A stretch of DNA of 64,000 nt from Brachionus plicatilis. Its lineage: Eukaryota; Rotifera; Eurotatoria; Ploima; Brachionidae. Below are positions 20,651-31,113 of the stretch, piece by piece (position 1 is the stretch's first letter; each line of letters begins with the position of its first letter). The notes under the pieces were generated by a model. That model ran no database searches. It saw only the letters and a list, made by a program, of their open reading frames with translations, and was not told where the DNA came from. Made by a program: the position numbers and the translations under genes. The stretch is taken from assembly GCA_010279815.1 (NCBI GenBank), contig QEOQ01000226.1, forward strand, positions 568,003 through 632,002. The letters are read 5' to 3'.

Positions 20651-22123
20651 AGATTCGAGTAAATCAAGAAAAATTATAAAAAAAAATTTAATAAAGACAA
20701 AAACAAAATTATTTTTTCCATTAACTCAAATATTGCAACGTGCTCAATTACAAAATTTTAATTTTTTTTTCTTCGTCTAATCTTGGTTTTAACATTTTAG
20801 ATTTAGGAAGCTTTTTTTCTCGCTCTAAAGTCATTGGTTTGATAATAATATCTTTATAATGTTTAAAGCGTGATAATGCAACAAAAGTAAGCCGCAAAAT
20901 TCAAAATTTTTATTTTGCATAGATTTATTATTTATTTATTTATTTGTATATCTGTACCGATCTATTGCTCCTTCAGATTTAAAAAAAATAAAAAGAATAT
21001 TTTAAAATAAAATAAAAAAAAGTAAAAAAAGAATAAAAAAAAAGAAAAAAAAAGATTTAAATAAATCAAATTAAAGAGAAATTTAAATAAGATGTGTTTT
21101 TAAAAAAAAAAAAAAGACAAAAATAAATTATTTATCAAAAAATAAATTAAAAAATTTTTAGTGTTTCGTTTTTAGTTTCAACAATTATTAGTTATTCTTT
21201 TTTTTTTTTTTTTTTATTTGTTGTTTTTTCCAACTCAGATCGAGTAGTCATCCGACAGCTATGTAGACTTCCTACTAGGAAACTTATATAATTATTTGTT
21301 TTCTGAACCAAGTTTTAGCTAATATTTTAAATGTTTGATTGTTCAGGTAAAAATGATGAAATAATTGGTTAGCAATTACACAGTGAAGTCGGGAATTCAA
21401 GATACCTTGACTTGAAACCTGCTTTATATTCTTCCACCAGTTTAACAACTAATGGAACCGAGTTTCTTATACCAGCCCTTACATATCTCTCACTCAAGTC
21501 AAACATTAGATTCGAGACGGTTAGTAATACGTTAATTAGGTTAAAGACGGTTAATAAGGTTAGTTATTGATTGTCCTTGTGACTTATGAATTGTAAGAGC
21601 GTATGCAAGAAATTTAAAAAAGGTGTGAAAAAAAAACAATCTGTCAATTACCGCTAAAGGTGGTGTCATTTCTAGTTAGTTATTAGATCTTAAGCGTTAA
21701 TTTTGTTGACCAAATCCTTTATCAATCTAATTAACATTTAAACAATTTATTTAAAATTATCTAATTTTTTTTTTTACTTCTAAAGGTCTTTTTGTGGTTT
21801 TGGAAACGCTTCCTGGTTCATTGTTTCATATAATTACAGTTGATGATGGTGTGAATACTTTAGAAAGAGAAGTGATATTTAAAATGTTTATACGGGGAGT
21901 TGGTGTGGAAAAATTATTTTGATTAGACAAACTCGCCTTCACAATCAAAGTAAAAGACTTAATCATAATATTTAATCATAGTCTTCTTCAGTTGAATTTA
22001 ATCTCTTGAGTGGCCTCCTATTGCCCAACCTAGAATTTTTGGAGTTATTGATGAGTGGTGAAGCTCAATGGGTTTGAGTTGATGGGTTTAAATTATTCTG
22101 AGTAGATTGTGTATTAAGACCAG
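20651..22123. other. AT-rich DNA with a retroposon tail and one exon-like frame
   Basis: A minus-strand copy of the recurrent retroposon 3' end lies at 20925-20977 (TCTGTACCGATCTATTGCTC, preceded on + by TTTATTTATTTATTTG, its tail). 20978-21150 is A-rich low complexity and 21198-21217 is a T20 run. At 21785-21922 (+) a 45-codon frame after a pyrimidine-rich AAAG acceptor-like site contains FVVLETLPGSLFHIITVDDG and ends in TGA; a terminal exon is possible but unsupported. Confidence 0.3.
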
Positions 22124-22179
22124 ATTCAACTAATTGTAATGGTTCGATAATAAAATCAAACCATTACAATTAGTTGAAT
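22124..22179. repeat. Perfect hairpin, 21-bp arms and 14-nt loop
   Basis: ATTCAACTAATTGTAATGGTT (arm at 22124-22144, first 20 bases ATTCAACTAATTGTAATGGT) pairs without mismatch with 22159-22179; the loop is CGATAATAAAATCA. No flanking target duplication was found. It could be a miniature palindrome, a small foldback core or a small-RNA hairpin. Confidence 0.7.
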
Positions 22180-22668
22180 GATATAGCATATAAACAGCAA
22201 TATAAACAACCAGGTGTCTAAATAATTTGACCAGAAACCGGTTTGTTCAAGCCGGTAGTTTAATAAAATATATTTATTGTTCAAAAAATTTTGGTTTATT
22301 ATTTTGATATTTTCTTTAAGGTTTAAGCTTTTTATTAAATCTAAAGATCTAACATTGATTCTGTAAAATAATTTAATAAGTATTCTCAATGCGGTTTCAA
22401 AAAAAAAACCGGTTTAAAAAAAAAAACTGTCTTCTAAAAACCGATTTGAAAAAAAAGCTGGTTTCAAAAATTGAACCAATTTGACTAGAAACCGGTCGAC
22501 CAACCCTAGTTAAAATGTAATTGTGGTGTTATGTGTGGTGTTAGCCTACTTCAATATATGTCTTTTAAACTTTCTTTTTTTTTTAATTCATTTAAATTAT
22601 TTTGATTTTTTTTTTGATCTTTTTTTATTTACTCTATTTTAATCTTATTTATTTTTTTTATGATTTAT

Positions 22669-22720
22669 TCTGAAGGAGCTCTAGCTCGGTACAGAAAACA
22701 AATAAACAAAAATAAAAAAT
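22669..22720 (+). repeat. Retroposon 3' motif: GAAGGAGCT hairpin plus A-rich tail
   Basis: TCTGAAGGAGCTCTAGCTCG then GTACAGAAAACAAATAAAC and further AAATAAAT repeats. The same motif is at 28039, 39652, 40875 (+) and 20951 and 42287 (-), so it marks the 3' end of a common non-LTR or SINE family. Confidence 0.6.
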
Positions 22721-22870
22721 AAATGTGTGCAAACAAAAAGTGTAAAAATAAGCTTTGTAAAAATAAATAAATAAACTGAAATTTTCCTGCTTTTTTCAGA
22801 AATTTATCAGTAACTTTCGATAATAATAAAAAATACGTAAAAACTGAAAGTTTACTTTTAATATTATTAG

Positions 22871-23530
22871 TTGGTAAAAAAAATGAAATACTTAGGAGTC
22901 TGGATTGATGGAAAATGTTACAGTAAAGAACATCTAAGAGAAAGAAGACTGAGCACATGGAGAGCTTTTTACCTCCTAAAAAATAATCTAGACATGTATA
23001 GTAACCAAATTAGCCCGTTTTTAAAAGCACACCTTTTTAAAACCTATATTAGACCTATAACCTATTACGGCCTAGAAAACTGCAAAATTAGCAAATGCGA
23101 AATGAGGAAACTACAAACTATGGAAGGCTTAATGATTAAACAAACCCTGTCACTCGAAAAGAGATCTCGAACTACTAGCCTATTGTATGCATTAAACATA
23201 GAACCCCTTGACTCAAAAATACAGAAATTGAAACTTAACTTTGGGAAAAGAATAATTTAAAATGATTATACGGAAAAAGTTTTTCGAAAGAAAGAACTAA
23301 AGGTAAATAATGAAAGCGCGTTCATCAAAGAGCTTAGAGAAATTCTTGGATCAAGTGACCAAATTACCAAAGAAAATCTTATAAAAAAAGAAAGAGAATT
23401 AAAAAAAGAAGTTTTGAAAAGAGCAAAAATGGAATTTGCGATTCCATTAAATATTGCCTTCAAAACTTAAAAGAAAGAAAAGAAGAGCTTAAACTATTAG
23501 TAAAGGCGTACTTACCTCGAACTGAACCAA
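22871..23530 (+). pseudogene. Non-LTR retrotransposon ORF2 C-terminal fragment
   Basis: The frame at 22871-23260 gives MKYLGVWIDGKCYSKEHLRE, SPFLKAHLFKTYIRPITYYG and KRSRTTSLLYALNIEPLDS, the post-RT region of many non-LTR elements (K-x-LG-x-x-ID, then L-x-K-x-x-x-x-P-x-x-YG-x-E). A stop is followed in the same frame by coding text (KELREILGSSDQ...KEVLKRAKMEF) to 23470. The catalytic core lies upstream and is absent, so the copy is 5'-truncated. It abuts a Ty3 pol gene with no spacer. Confidence 0.75.
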
Positions 23531-23539
23531 ATGCAGAAT

Positions 23540-26416
23540 TCGTTTAAAAATTAGAAATTCTTTCTTATCAGAAATAAATGAAGATGAAATTGATCTATTG
23601 GAATTGGAAAATGACGCAAGTTGGAATACCAATAGCAATCAAGACTTAATAGATGAAAAGGTTTTAAATGAACAAGAGCTAAGTAATATAAGTCTTTTCA
23701 TGGAAACAATCACTGATGTGTTTGCTACTGATTATAATAACCTTGGTCGCTGTAAGATGCGTAAACACGTAATTCGTGTTGAAAACAAACATCCGTTTTT
23801 TCTATATCCTTTTAGAAAATCAGAGAAAGAACGACAAGAAATAAAAACCGAAATAGATAAAATGCTTAAGGCTGGTATAATCAGACATTCAACTAGTCCG
23901 TGGTCGTTTCCTGTAGTAATGATTGGTAAAAAAGATGGAAGCAAACGATTTTGCGTAGATTACCGTAAACTCAATGCGGTTACCTTATTAGATCCATTTC
24001 CAATGCCAAGAATAGATGATGTTTTAGACAGCATGAGTGGTGCAAAATGGTTTTCTTCTCTAGATCTAAAGTCCGGATATTGGCAAGTTGAACTAGATGA
24101 AAATTCAATTTCAAAAACAGCTTTTTCTACACCAGATGGACATTTTGAATTCCTTAGATTTCCATTCGGCTTAAAGAATGCCCCAGCAGACTTTAGCAGA
24201 TTAATGCATCAACTTTTAGGTAATTTAACTTCGTAAGAATTTATATCGATGATATTACGGTTTTTTCAAAATTCCTCGAGGAACATTTTGAACACCTTGC
24301 TATAGTCCTAAACCTACTCAATAAAGCTGGTCTAAAATTGAATAGAGAAAAGTGTCAATGGTTTAGAATCTCAATCAAATTATTAGGTTTCATTGTATCA
24401 CGAGATGGTGTATTCATGGATCCAGACAAAATAAAATGTATTAAAGATCGTAAAAGACCGGAAAATGTAAAGCAAATTCAAGAATTTCTTGGTCTTACTC
24501 GTTATTACAGACGATTTGTTAAAGATTATGCTAAAATGGCTCAACCTCTCTACAATTTACTAAAGAAGGTTATACCGTTTGTATGGTCGGTTGAATGCGA
24601 AGAAGCATTTAATGAACTAAAAGAGAGCCTGATCAAGTATCCAGTTTTGAGACTACCCGATTACTCAAAGAAATTTTTCCTATATACAGATGCTTCATCA
24701 TATGCACTGGGTGCAATTTTGTCGCAAAAAGATGAAAATAACCTGGATTATGTATGTCTGTATGCTTCAAGAAATCTCAAAAACGCTGAAATTCATTATA
24801 GAATTACTGAAAAAGAATGTTTGGCTGTGGTATGGGCTGTTAAATTCTTTCGTCTTTATTTATATGGTACTAAGTTTGAAGTCATCACAGACCATGCAGC
24901 TCTCAAGTGGCTTATGAACATCCAAGATCCAACTGGTCGTTTGGCTAGATGGGCATTATGTCTTCAAGTCTATGACTTTGAGATAATCCACAGAAAAGGT
25001 GCAATTCATAGCAATGTCGATGCTTTAAGTGGTCCAGTTTTATACAATAAAAGATCTAAATCGAAAGTGACTGAAGAATCCGCCCAGAACGATCAAGATT
25101 CTATTGATAAACTATTAGACCCATATGATGATTGTACTTTACTGTATTTTCTTCAGAATGGTCGTCATAGAGATGGTATCTCAGAGAAAAATGTAAAAAG
25201 AATAGAAAAACTTGCTATTCATTACAAATGGAAAGATGATAAACTTTTCATCAAACTAGATGAGAATCCAGAAGGTGAAGACTGTCTTTACGTTCCCAGA
25301 AAAAAAGATAGGAAAAATTACATTGAAATCGCTCATCTTGTTGGTCATTATGGTCCGGAAGCTACTACGAAAAGACTCAAAGAGCAATACTATTGGAAAA
25401 ATATGGATAAAGATGTCAAATTCATAATTGGTAAATGTGTTCAATGTCAGAAACACAACAAAGAAAGACAAATTTGCCATCCGGCTAAGGTAATAAAAGT
25501 CAAAACCGTTTTTGAAAGAATAGCTATAGATCTTATTTGGGGTTTACCAGAGACTCCTGAAGGTTTCAAAGGTATACTTGTTATCACCGAACCGTTGACT
25601 CGTAAAGCTTGGGCTTATTGTATACGTATTAAAACCCAAGAAGAACAGGCACAGTATTTATGGTCATTCATTGCTGAAAATGGACCTCCAAAAGAGCTGT
25701 TGTCCGATCAAGGTAAAGAATTCCTAAACAAAACGGTTACCTCTCTATTAAAACTAAGCGGTATTGAGAGAAGAGTTACTTCACCGTACCATCCACAAAC
25801 AAATGGCTTAACGGAACGTTTTAACAAAACCCTTATAAACAGCTTGAAAAAACATGTGGACTCAAGTCCGGAAGAATGGATCGATTGGCTCCCCTATAAT
25901 CTAATGGCATACAATACAAAAGTTCACACTGCTACGGGTTTTACTCCTTTCGAACTATACTTTGGAAGAAAAGTTAATCATTTCCAAGATTATCGAACCT
26001 CTGATAATGAAAATGATTTAGAAGCAATTTGTAAACGAGCTTTAGAGATAAAGAAATTACAAGAAGTAACTCTAAACAATGTAAATGATACACTGGATAA
26101 GTATCAAAAAAGACAAAAATCAATACAAGATGATAAAAATTTTGTTAAGGAAGACAAATTATCAACAGAAACCCATGTCTTCATAATGAATAAACCTATT
26201 AAAGGTAAACTTGAGGCTAATAACCTAAGTCCTTACGTTGTAGTGGAACAAGCGAAAGGGAGTAATTACAAACTTACTACTGTAGATGGCAAATACGTCA
26301 AATCTCTCCTACGAAACAAGCTCAAAGTAGTTCCTAAGTCTGATGATGCTCAAATCAAATTTCAAATAGAAAGCATTATGGATTGGAGAATCTATTTTAA
26401 TATTTTAATTTCTTAA
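23540..26416 (+). pseudogene. pol: Ty3/gypsy pol polyprotein: RT, RNase H, integrase (one frameshift)
   Basis: First segment (to the stop at 24234-24236): RT fingers and palm with GKKDGSKRFCVDYRKLNAVT, SSLDLKSGYWQVELDE and FLRFPFGLKNAPADFSRLM. A one-base loss near 24228-24234 moves the catalytic YIDD (24242-24253) and the rest into the next frame, ending at 26416. That part has the connection FLGLTRYYRRFVKDYAKMA, RNase H (FFLYTDASSYALGAILSQ ... EKECLAVVWAVKFFRLYLYG), the integrase H2C2 finger (H-x-x-x-H ... CVQCQ), and the integrase core with Asp in AIDLIWGLP, Asp in LSDQGKEF and Glu in NGLTERFNK. No protease or gag is found upstream. It is otherwise long and intact, so the insertion is fairly young. 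Confidence 0.93.
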
Positions 26417-27200
26417 ACATAATTGTAAATTTAAAAAAGGGAAAACAAACAGTACATAACTACCTTCCTTTGTATTCAATTTTATGTTATTTTTTACATC
26501 GGCGAATCTGGCGTAATTTTATGAATAAATAATATTAATAATTATTTATTCTTTCTAATTTTTCGTTTGACAACGAAAAATCGATATTTACGTGTTATCA
26601 TGATTTTTGAAAACAAGTACACAACAAAGTGTTCTGGATTTTAATAAAACTGTTTTCTTCTTTTTAATTAAATAATCTTAATAGAAAGTGGCCACTCTAA
26701 GTGACCAAGTTAAATTAGCTTATGAAACAGAAAGAAAACAAGAAACACAAAGAAATAAAATAATAAGTATGTTACATTTATGAAATGCAATATTTTGGTA
26801 GACAATATTTTTATCTAAAACTTAGAATGACGAATCTTTATTTCTTAGATTCTTCTAGAATTATTATTTTGTTGTTCTGTTTCTAATTAAAATTCCATTT
26901 ATTATTTTATAAAAGATGCTGATGATAGTTTAGAATCTTCTAGATGATATGGTTTTAATAAAATAACATTATTTAAATTATGGACACGTATTAGGTGTGC
27001 CATCAAATACTGTAGAATTCTATCTATATAAATAGGGAATCAAATTCTTAGTTAAAATAGGATTTCACTTCCACTAACACAATTTATATTTTGTTATTTT
27101 AATAAACGATTAAAACAATTAATAATATTTTTATATTATTATTCTAATACCTTGTTATAAGTCCCATCTGAGTGCGCAGCAGAACGAGACCTGTAACAAG
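26417..27200 (+). repeat. Probable 3' LTR region of the Ty3/gypsy element
   Basis: Directly after pol there is a purine run AAAAAAGGGAAAAC (polypurine-tract-like, about 26433-26446). Further on are a TATA-like TATATAAATAGG (27026-27037), an AATAAA signal (27101-27106) and GTTATAAGTCCC (27153). This matches a U3-R-U5 layout, but with no second LTR in the window the borders are guesses. Confidence 0.45.
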
Positions 27201-29209
27201 TACAACTTTGTGTTGATTTGTATATATATATATATTTTTTAATGGACTTAACTATATCAAATAGGAAAGGTATTTCAACACTTAAAACACAAACAACTAG
27301 AAACAAATATAATATTAATTTTGGAAGTGGACTAGCTTTTTTTAATAGAAACATAAGTTTCAATGTGTTCAAATTAAGTTCTTTCGCAACATTTCACATA
27401 ACTGCATGAACAGCGTTATTCATCAAAAAAAAAACAGCGTCCTGATCCAGTGAAATCTTTGGATGAGTATCAACAGTAACAAGTAATAAGTAAGTAAGGT
27501 TTAAAATTGTGTAGAAGGTAAGAAAGACTGAATAATTAAAAATTTTGAATCAATTTTGTCTTGCAAATTTTCAGTCAAATGAAAGAATTACTTTGAATTT
27601 AGATTGATGCAGTCGACTCGCGTAAAATGGGATCAAAAACCTAATCTTGAGATATTTGAATAAATCTATGATTTAATTTAAACAAGGTTTAACCGATTGC
27701 TTCGCTGCTGGAATATTAAAATTAAAAAAAAAGGAATTTAATTTAATTATTTGGATACCTGAAAAGCGCACATGCCCCCAAAATCCAAAAATGCACATGA
27801 GGGTGTAAATTGGAAAAAGGACGGCCTATTAGGCTAAATTAAAAAAAAATTTATCATCAAAAACTTTATTTTGGTTCAATTAACGTTTTGTTTTAATTTT
27901 TTTAAACTTGTTTTTTTTTTCTCGTTAATTTTGATTTTGGTATCAATATAAAAGTTTAATTTACTTGTTCTTTATTGTTCTTTGTATGTTTATTTAGTCT
28001 AAGTTTTGTTTATAAAAAGACATTAAAATTATCTACCTGACTGAAGGAGCTCTGCGTAGCCTTTCTTATAAAAAAGAAATAAACTATTAAACAAAAAACA
28101 TTAATTAACAATGATGAATGAATTTTTTTCTTTTTTTTTTTTAGCTTTTATGTCTTTTTTTCATTATGTGTTTAGCTATTTTGCGTGTAATTAACTTAGC
28201 TATTCTAAATACTCTATTTAAACACTTTCTTTTTTAATTGTTGCTATTTTGATACAGTCCCTGCTGTATCGGCTTTACCATGCGTCTATTTTAAATTCTT
28301 AAAAAAAGAAATTACCCACCGCCACTTTTCTTTTAAATGATATTTAAAAAAAGGCGCATAAACATGTTTCTAAGTAATCGAGGCTTAAAAAATTCAAACC
28401 CAAGAATTCAAATTATTGATAAAAATTAATAATCTAAAAATTCCTAAATGCTTTATCACACTTCTACTGAATTAATGGAGTAACTGTACAGAAACGTCCC
28501 TACTGAAAAGTTTCAGAACAGTACCTGAACCGTACTGGAACGAACAGTGTCATAACTGAAATTTGTTTTAGCTATTTTGTGAAAAAAAAGTATTTCAAAG
28601 TTGATTAAAAAAAATTAACGTGTACGCCATAAAGTTCAGTAGATTATTTTAAATTTCTTTTAAAGCATTTTTTGAATTTCAAAAGTAAAATACGAATTCA
28701 TTTTTTTAGTCATTTCATCAAAAAAGCTTAAAATTTAGCACAAATTGAAGTAAGATTTTTATGGAAAGCCTTGAAAAAGTAAAATTTGTTGTTAAACTTA
28801 TGAAAATTAAGTTCACACTAAATTTTAAGTTGAAAATTTAGAAAATTTTAATAATTTTATTTGATTTTTTTTACAAAAAGACCTCTTTAAATCTTACTTG
28901 TTAGTTTTTAGCTTAAGCTGAAAAGAAATCAAAAATGCTTCTTAGTTGTAAAATGTATTTAATTAAATATATTCTATTGAATTATAAATTATAAAAGAAA
29001 AAAGTCAAAATATTTTAGATATTTATTTCCAGATTGGAATTGGTTATCAAAATTACATCTGGATCCTTTAATATTGGGTAAATGTAAATAATTAAACATT
29101 TTTAAATTTTCCAATATTTTTTTTGCAATGTTTAGAAAATTTTTATTTTGGATTTTCATAATCAATTTTTTTAATTTTCTGAAATATTGCACAAAAAATA
29201 TTAGAAAAT
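27201..29209. other. AT-rich DNA with a TA run, a shared repeat and a retroposon tail
   Basis: A TA dinucleotide run is at 27220-27235. The repeat shared with 12853-12930 is at 27558-27635. A copy of the retroposon 3' motif (CTGAAGGAGCTCTGCGTAGC, with an AAATAAAC tail) lies at 28039-28095. No protein gene recognised. Confidence 0.4.
27558..27635. repeat. Dispersed repeat shared with 12853-12930
   Basis: TTGCAAATTTTCAGTCAAAT, then GATGCAGTCGACTCGCG, in the same order as at 12853. About 70 percent identical over some 75 bp by eye, with perfect cores. Confidence 0.5.
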
Positions 29210-29666
29210 AAAATTTGGGGTCTTGTCGACTATGTGATCTTAATGTTCACTAAATATGTGATCTTTGTCATCTTGCTGGGATTGTGATCTGTTATGATCA
29301 CAAATTTTATGATCAAATTATCAAAAGATCACAAGTATTTTTCAATGATCACGCATAAAAATCATGAGCTATGAAAAAATTTCAAAACATAATGGATATA
29401 ATATTTTAAATAAAATAATATATTCGAATATATGAAAATACCAAATGTTTTGAAATTAATTTTTTTCTTTCAAAGCACAGACTTCTTTTGACTATAAAAA
29501 ATATCTATATAAAATGTTGAACTTATTTAATTCAAAAGTAAAAACGGAAATTGAAAACGAAAACGAAGAAAAAATTATTTTTGAAAAAAACAAAATGCTA
29601 AGGCTTAATATTTGAAAGCCAAAGCTGCTCTAAAATTGGTTGTAAGAGAAACGGTCAATTGATGAT

Positions 29667-29900
29667 TTAGAGACTAGAAAAAGATCTAAATTTGCGAAAA
29701 ATACTCATTTAGCTTGTCGGTGTACTCATTGTGGTACATTTAAGTCAGTTTTTGAAAACTCGTTTTTTTCATTATTCAAAAAACCTTTAGAGTGAAAAGA
29801 GCATTAAGTAAGCTCCCAAATAGTGTACCTTGTCCTTTGTGTGGTTCCTTAATGAAAAATGAAAGAGGGCTTAAATTACATTAAGCTAAAAAGCATCAAT
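29667..29900 (+). pseudogene. Zinc-finger-like ORF remnant in element A
   Basis: One frame with two internal stops reads ETRKRSKFAKNTHLACRCTH, then CGTFKSVFENSFFSLFKKP, stop, ALSKLPNSVPCPLCGSLMKN and ERGLKLH, stop, AKKH. The second part is a C2H2-type finger (CPLC ... H-x4-H), the first holds a C-x-C-x-x-C cluster. It is probably the DNA-binding or terminal segment of the parental transposase. No catalytic region remains. Confidence 0.5.
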
Positions 29901-30074
29901 TTCAATTTTATTATTTTTTTCTTATTGATTTAACTTGAATTTTATTTTTTTGCTGATCACAAAAATAAAATATTGATCACATAATTTTTTTAGTTTTTTT
30001 AAAAGATCACAAAAAATGTGATCGCTCATTTTTTCAAAAGCACAGATCACAAACCCAGCAAGATGACAAAGATC

Positions 30075-30618
30075 GGCAAATTGAAGTTTCAGATCAAATT
30101 TTAAGATCAAACGATCATTTAAAATTTTAGAACTTAAATAATCTAATGATTTTAATAATTTCCAAAAAATAAATACTAAACATTACTAAACATGTTATGT
30201 CTAATAATGGTTCATTATCAAATAAACATCAAAATGGTTGATCTCTAATTTATTTAACAAAAACAATCAATAATTTAAATAATTCAAGTAAAGTTAATTC
30301 ACAAATTCAAATTTATAACTCTTATATCCATTCATTCAAACTGAAATAATTTTATTTTTCTACTTTAATAAATTTTAAATTTTAAAACAGTTAATTTTTT
30401 TGTCTTTAAATGTAAGTTTTCATTAAAATCAATTAAAATATTTAAACCTTTTAAAGTTCAATAAAAAGGGACATTTTAAAATTTTAAATATGAAAATAAA
30501 CTTGACATGACATGTCAAGTAATTGCTTATGAAAAAATTTATTTTTTCTCTATTATTAAAAAAAATATTACAATTTATATTTTGATCTTTTGATCTTGAT
30601 CTCAAACTTCAATTTGCC
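30075..30618. mobile_element. hAT-type MITE (element B) inserted in element A
   Basis: Ends GGCAAATTGAAGTTTCAGAT and, inverted, ATCTCAAACTTCAATTTGCC, flanked by the exact 8-bp duplication CAAAGATC (30067-30074 and 30619-30626). The duplicated bases belong to element A's right terminal repeat, so B is younger. No coding capacity. A second copy is at 44693-45167. Confidence 0.9.
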
Positions 30619-30676
30619 CAAAGATCACATATTTAGTGAACATGAAGATCACATAGTCGACAAGACCCAAAATTTG

Positions 30677-31113
30677 AAACTGTAAAAATGTAAAATTTTT
30701 TACATTTTGTCTAATATTGATCACAAGTTTGGTGATCACATTTAAATGTTCGCCAAACCGACATGATACCATTGATCACATTCTCGCTATAACCTGCTAA
30801 AACAGTAAAAAAAATCTTTATTCAAAAATTATTTTTTGATTGAGAAAATTCAAATGAATAACAAATTTTGATTACATTGCATTGAGTGTTCAAAACAAAA
30901 ATCTCAAAAATTTAACTTTTTAGACCATTCATTTCTAATTCTTAATTTAAATGAATATTTGTTTTGAGAATGGAATTTGAGATTAAATTTTGCTTGGCAA
31001 CCAATTTTATTTTCATAAATTTTAATAAATGTGCTAAATCTTCCGAACTTTGAAGAAAATATTTTATCCATTTAGGTATAGAAAACATATTTCTATCAGA
31101 ACAGTCCTGGCTG
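30677..31113. other. AT-rich upstream region of the coiled-coil gene
   Basis: No open frame of note. It includes a GATCACA-containing stretch (30719-30782) reminiscent of element A termini. It should hold the promoter of the gene that starts at 31114, but no TATA box or other site can be picked with confidence. Confidence 0.3.

Larger units (their letters stand above)
29218..30668. mobile_element. hAT-type DNA transposon (element A), with a second hAT MITE nested in it
   Basis: Ends GGGTCTTGTCGACTATGTGA and, inverted, TCACATAGTCGACAAGACCC. An exact 8-bp duplication AAAATTTG flanks it (29210-29217 and 30669-30676), the hAT signature. Terminal repeats are about 80 bp, with repeated GTGATCT/AGATCAC subterminal motifs; the right one is split by element B (30075-30618). 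The interior keeps only a broken zinc-finger-like open frame (29667-29900). Confidence 0.9.

Noticed and set aside
27139..27372. Minus-strand frame with hydrophobic LILYLFLVVCVL as a membrane protein
   Set aside because: Overlaps the probable LTR end and a TA run; no supporting gene structure.
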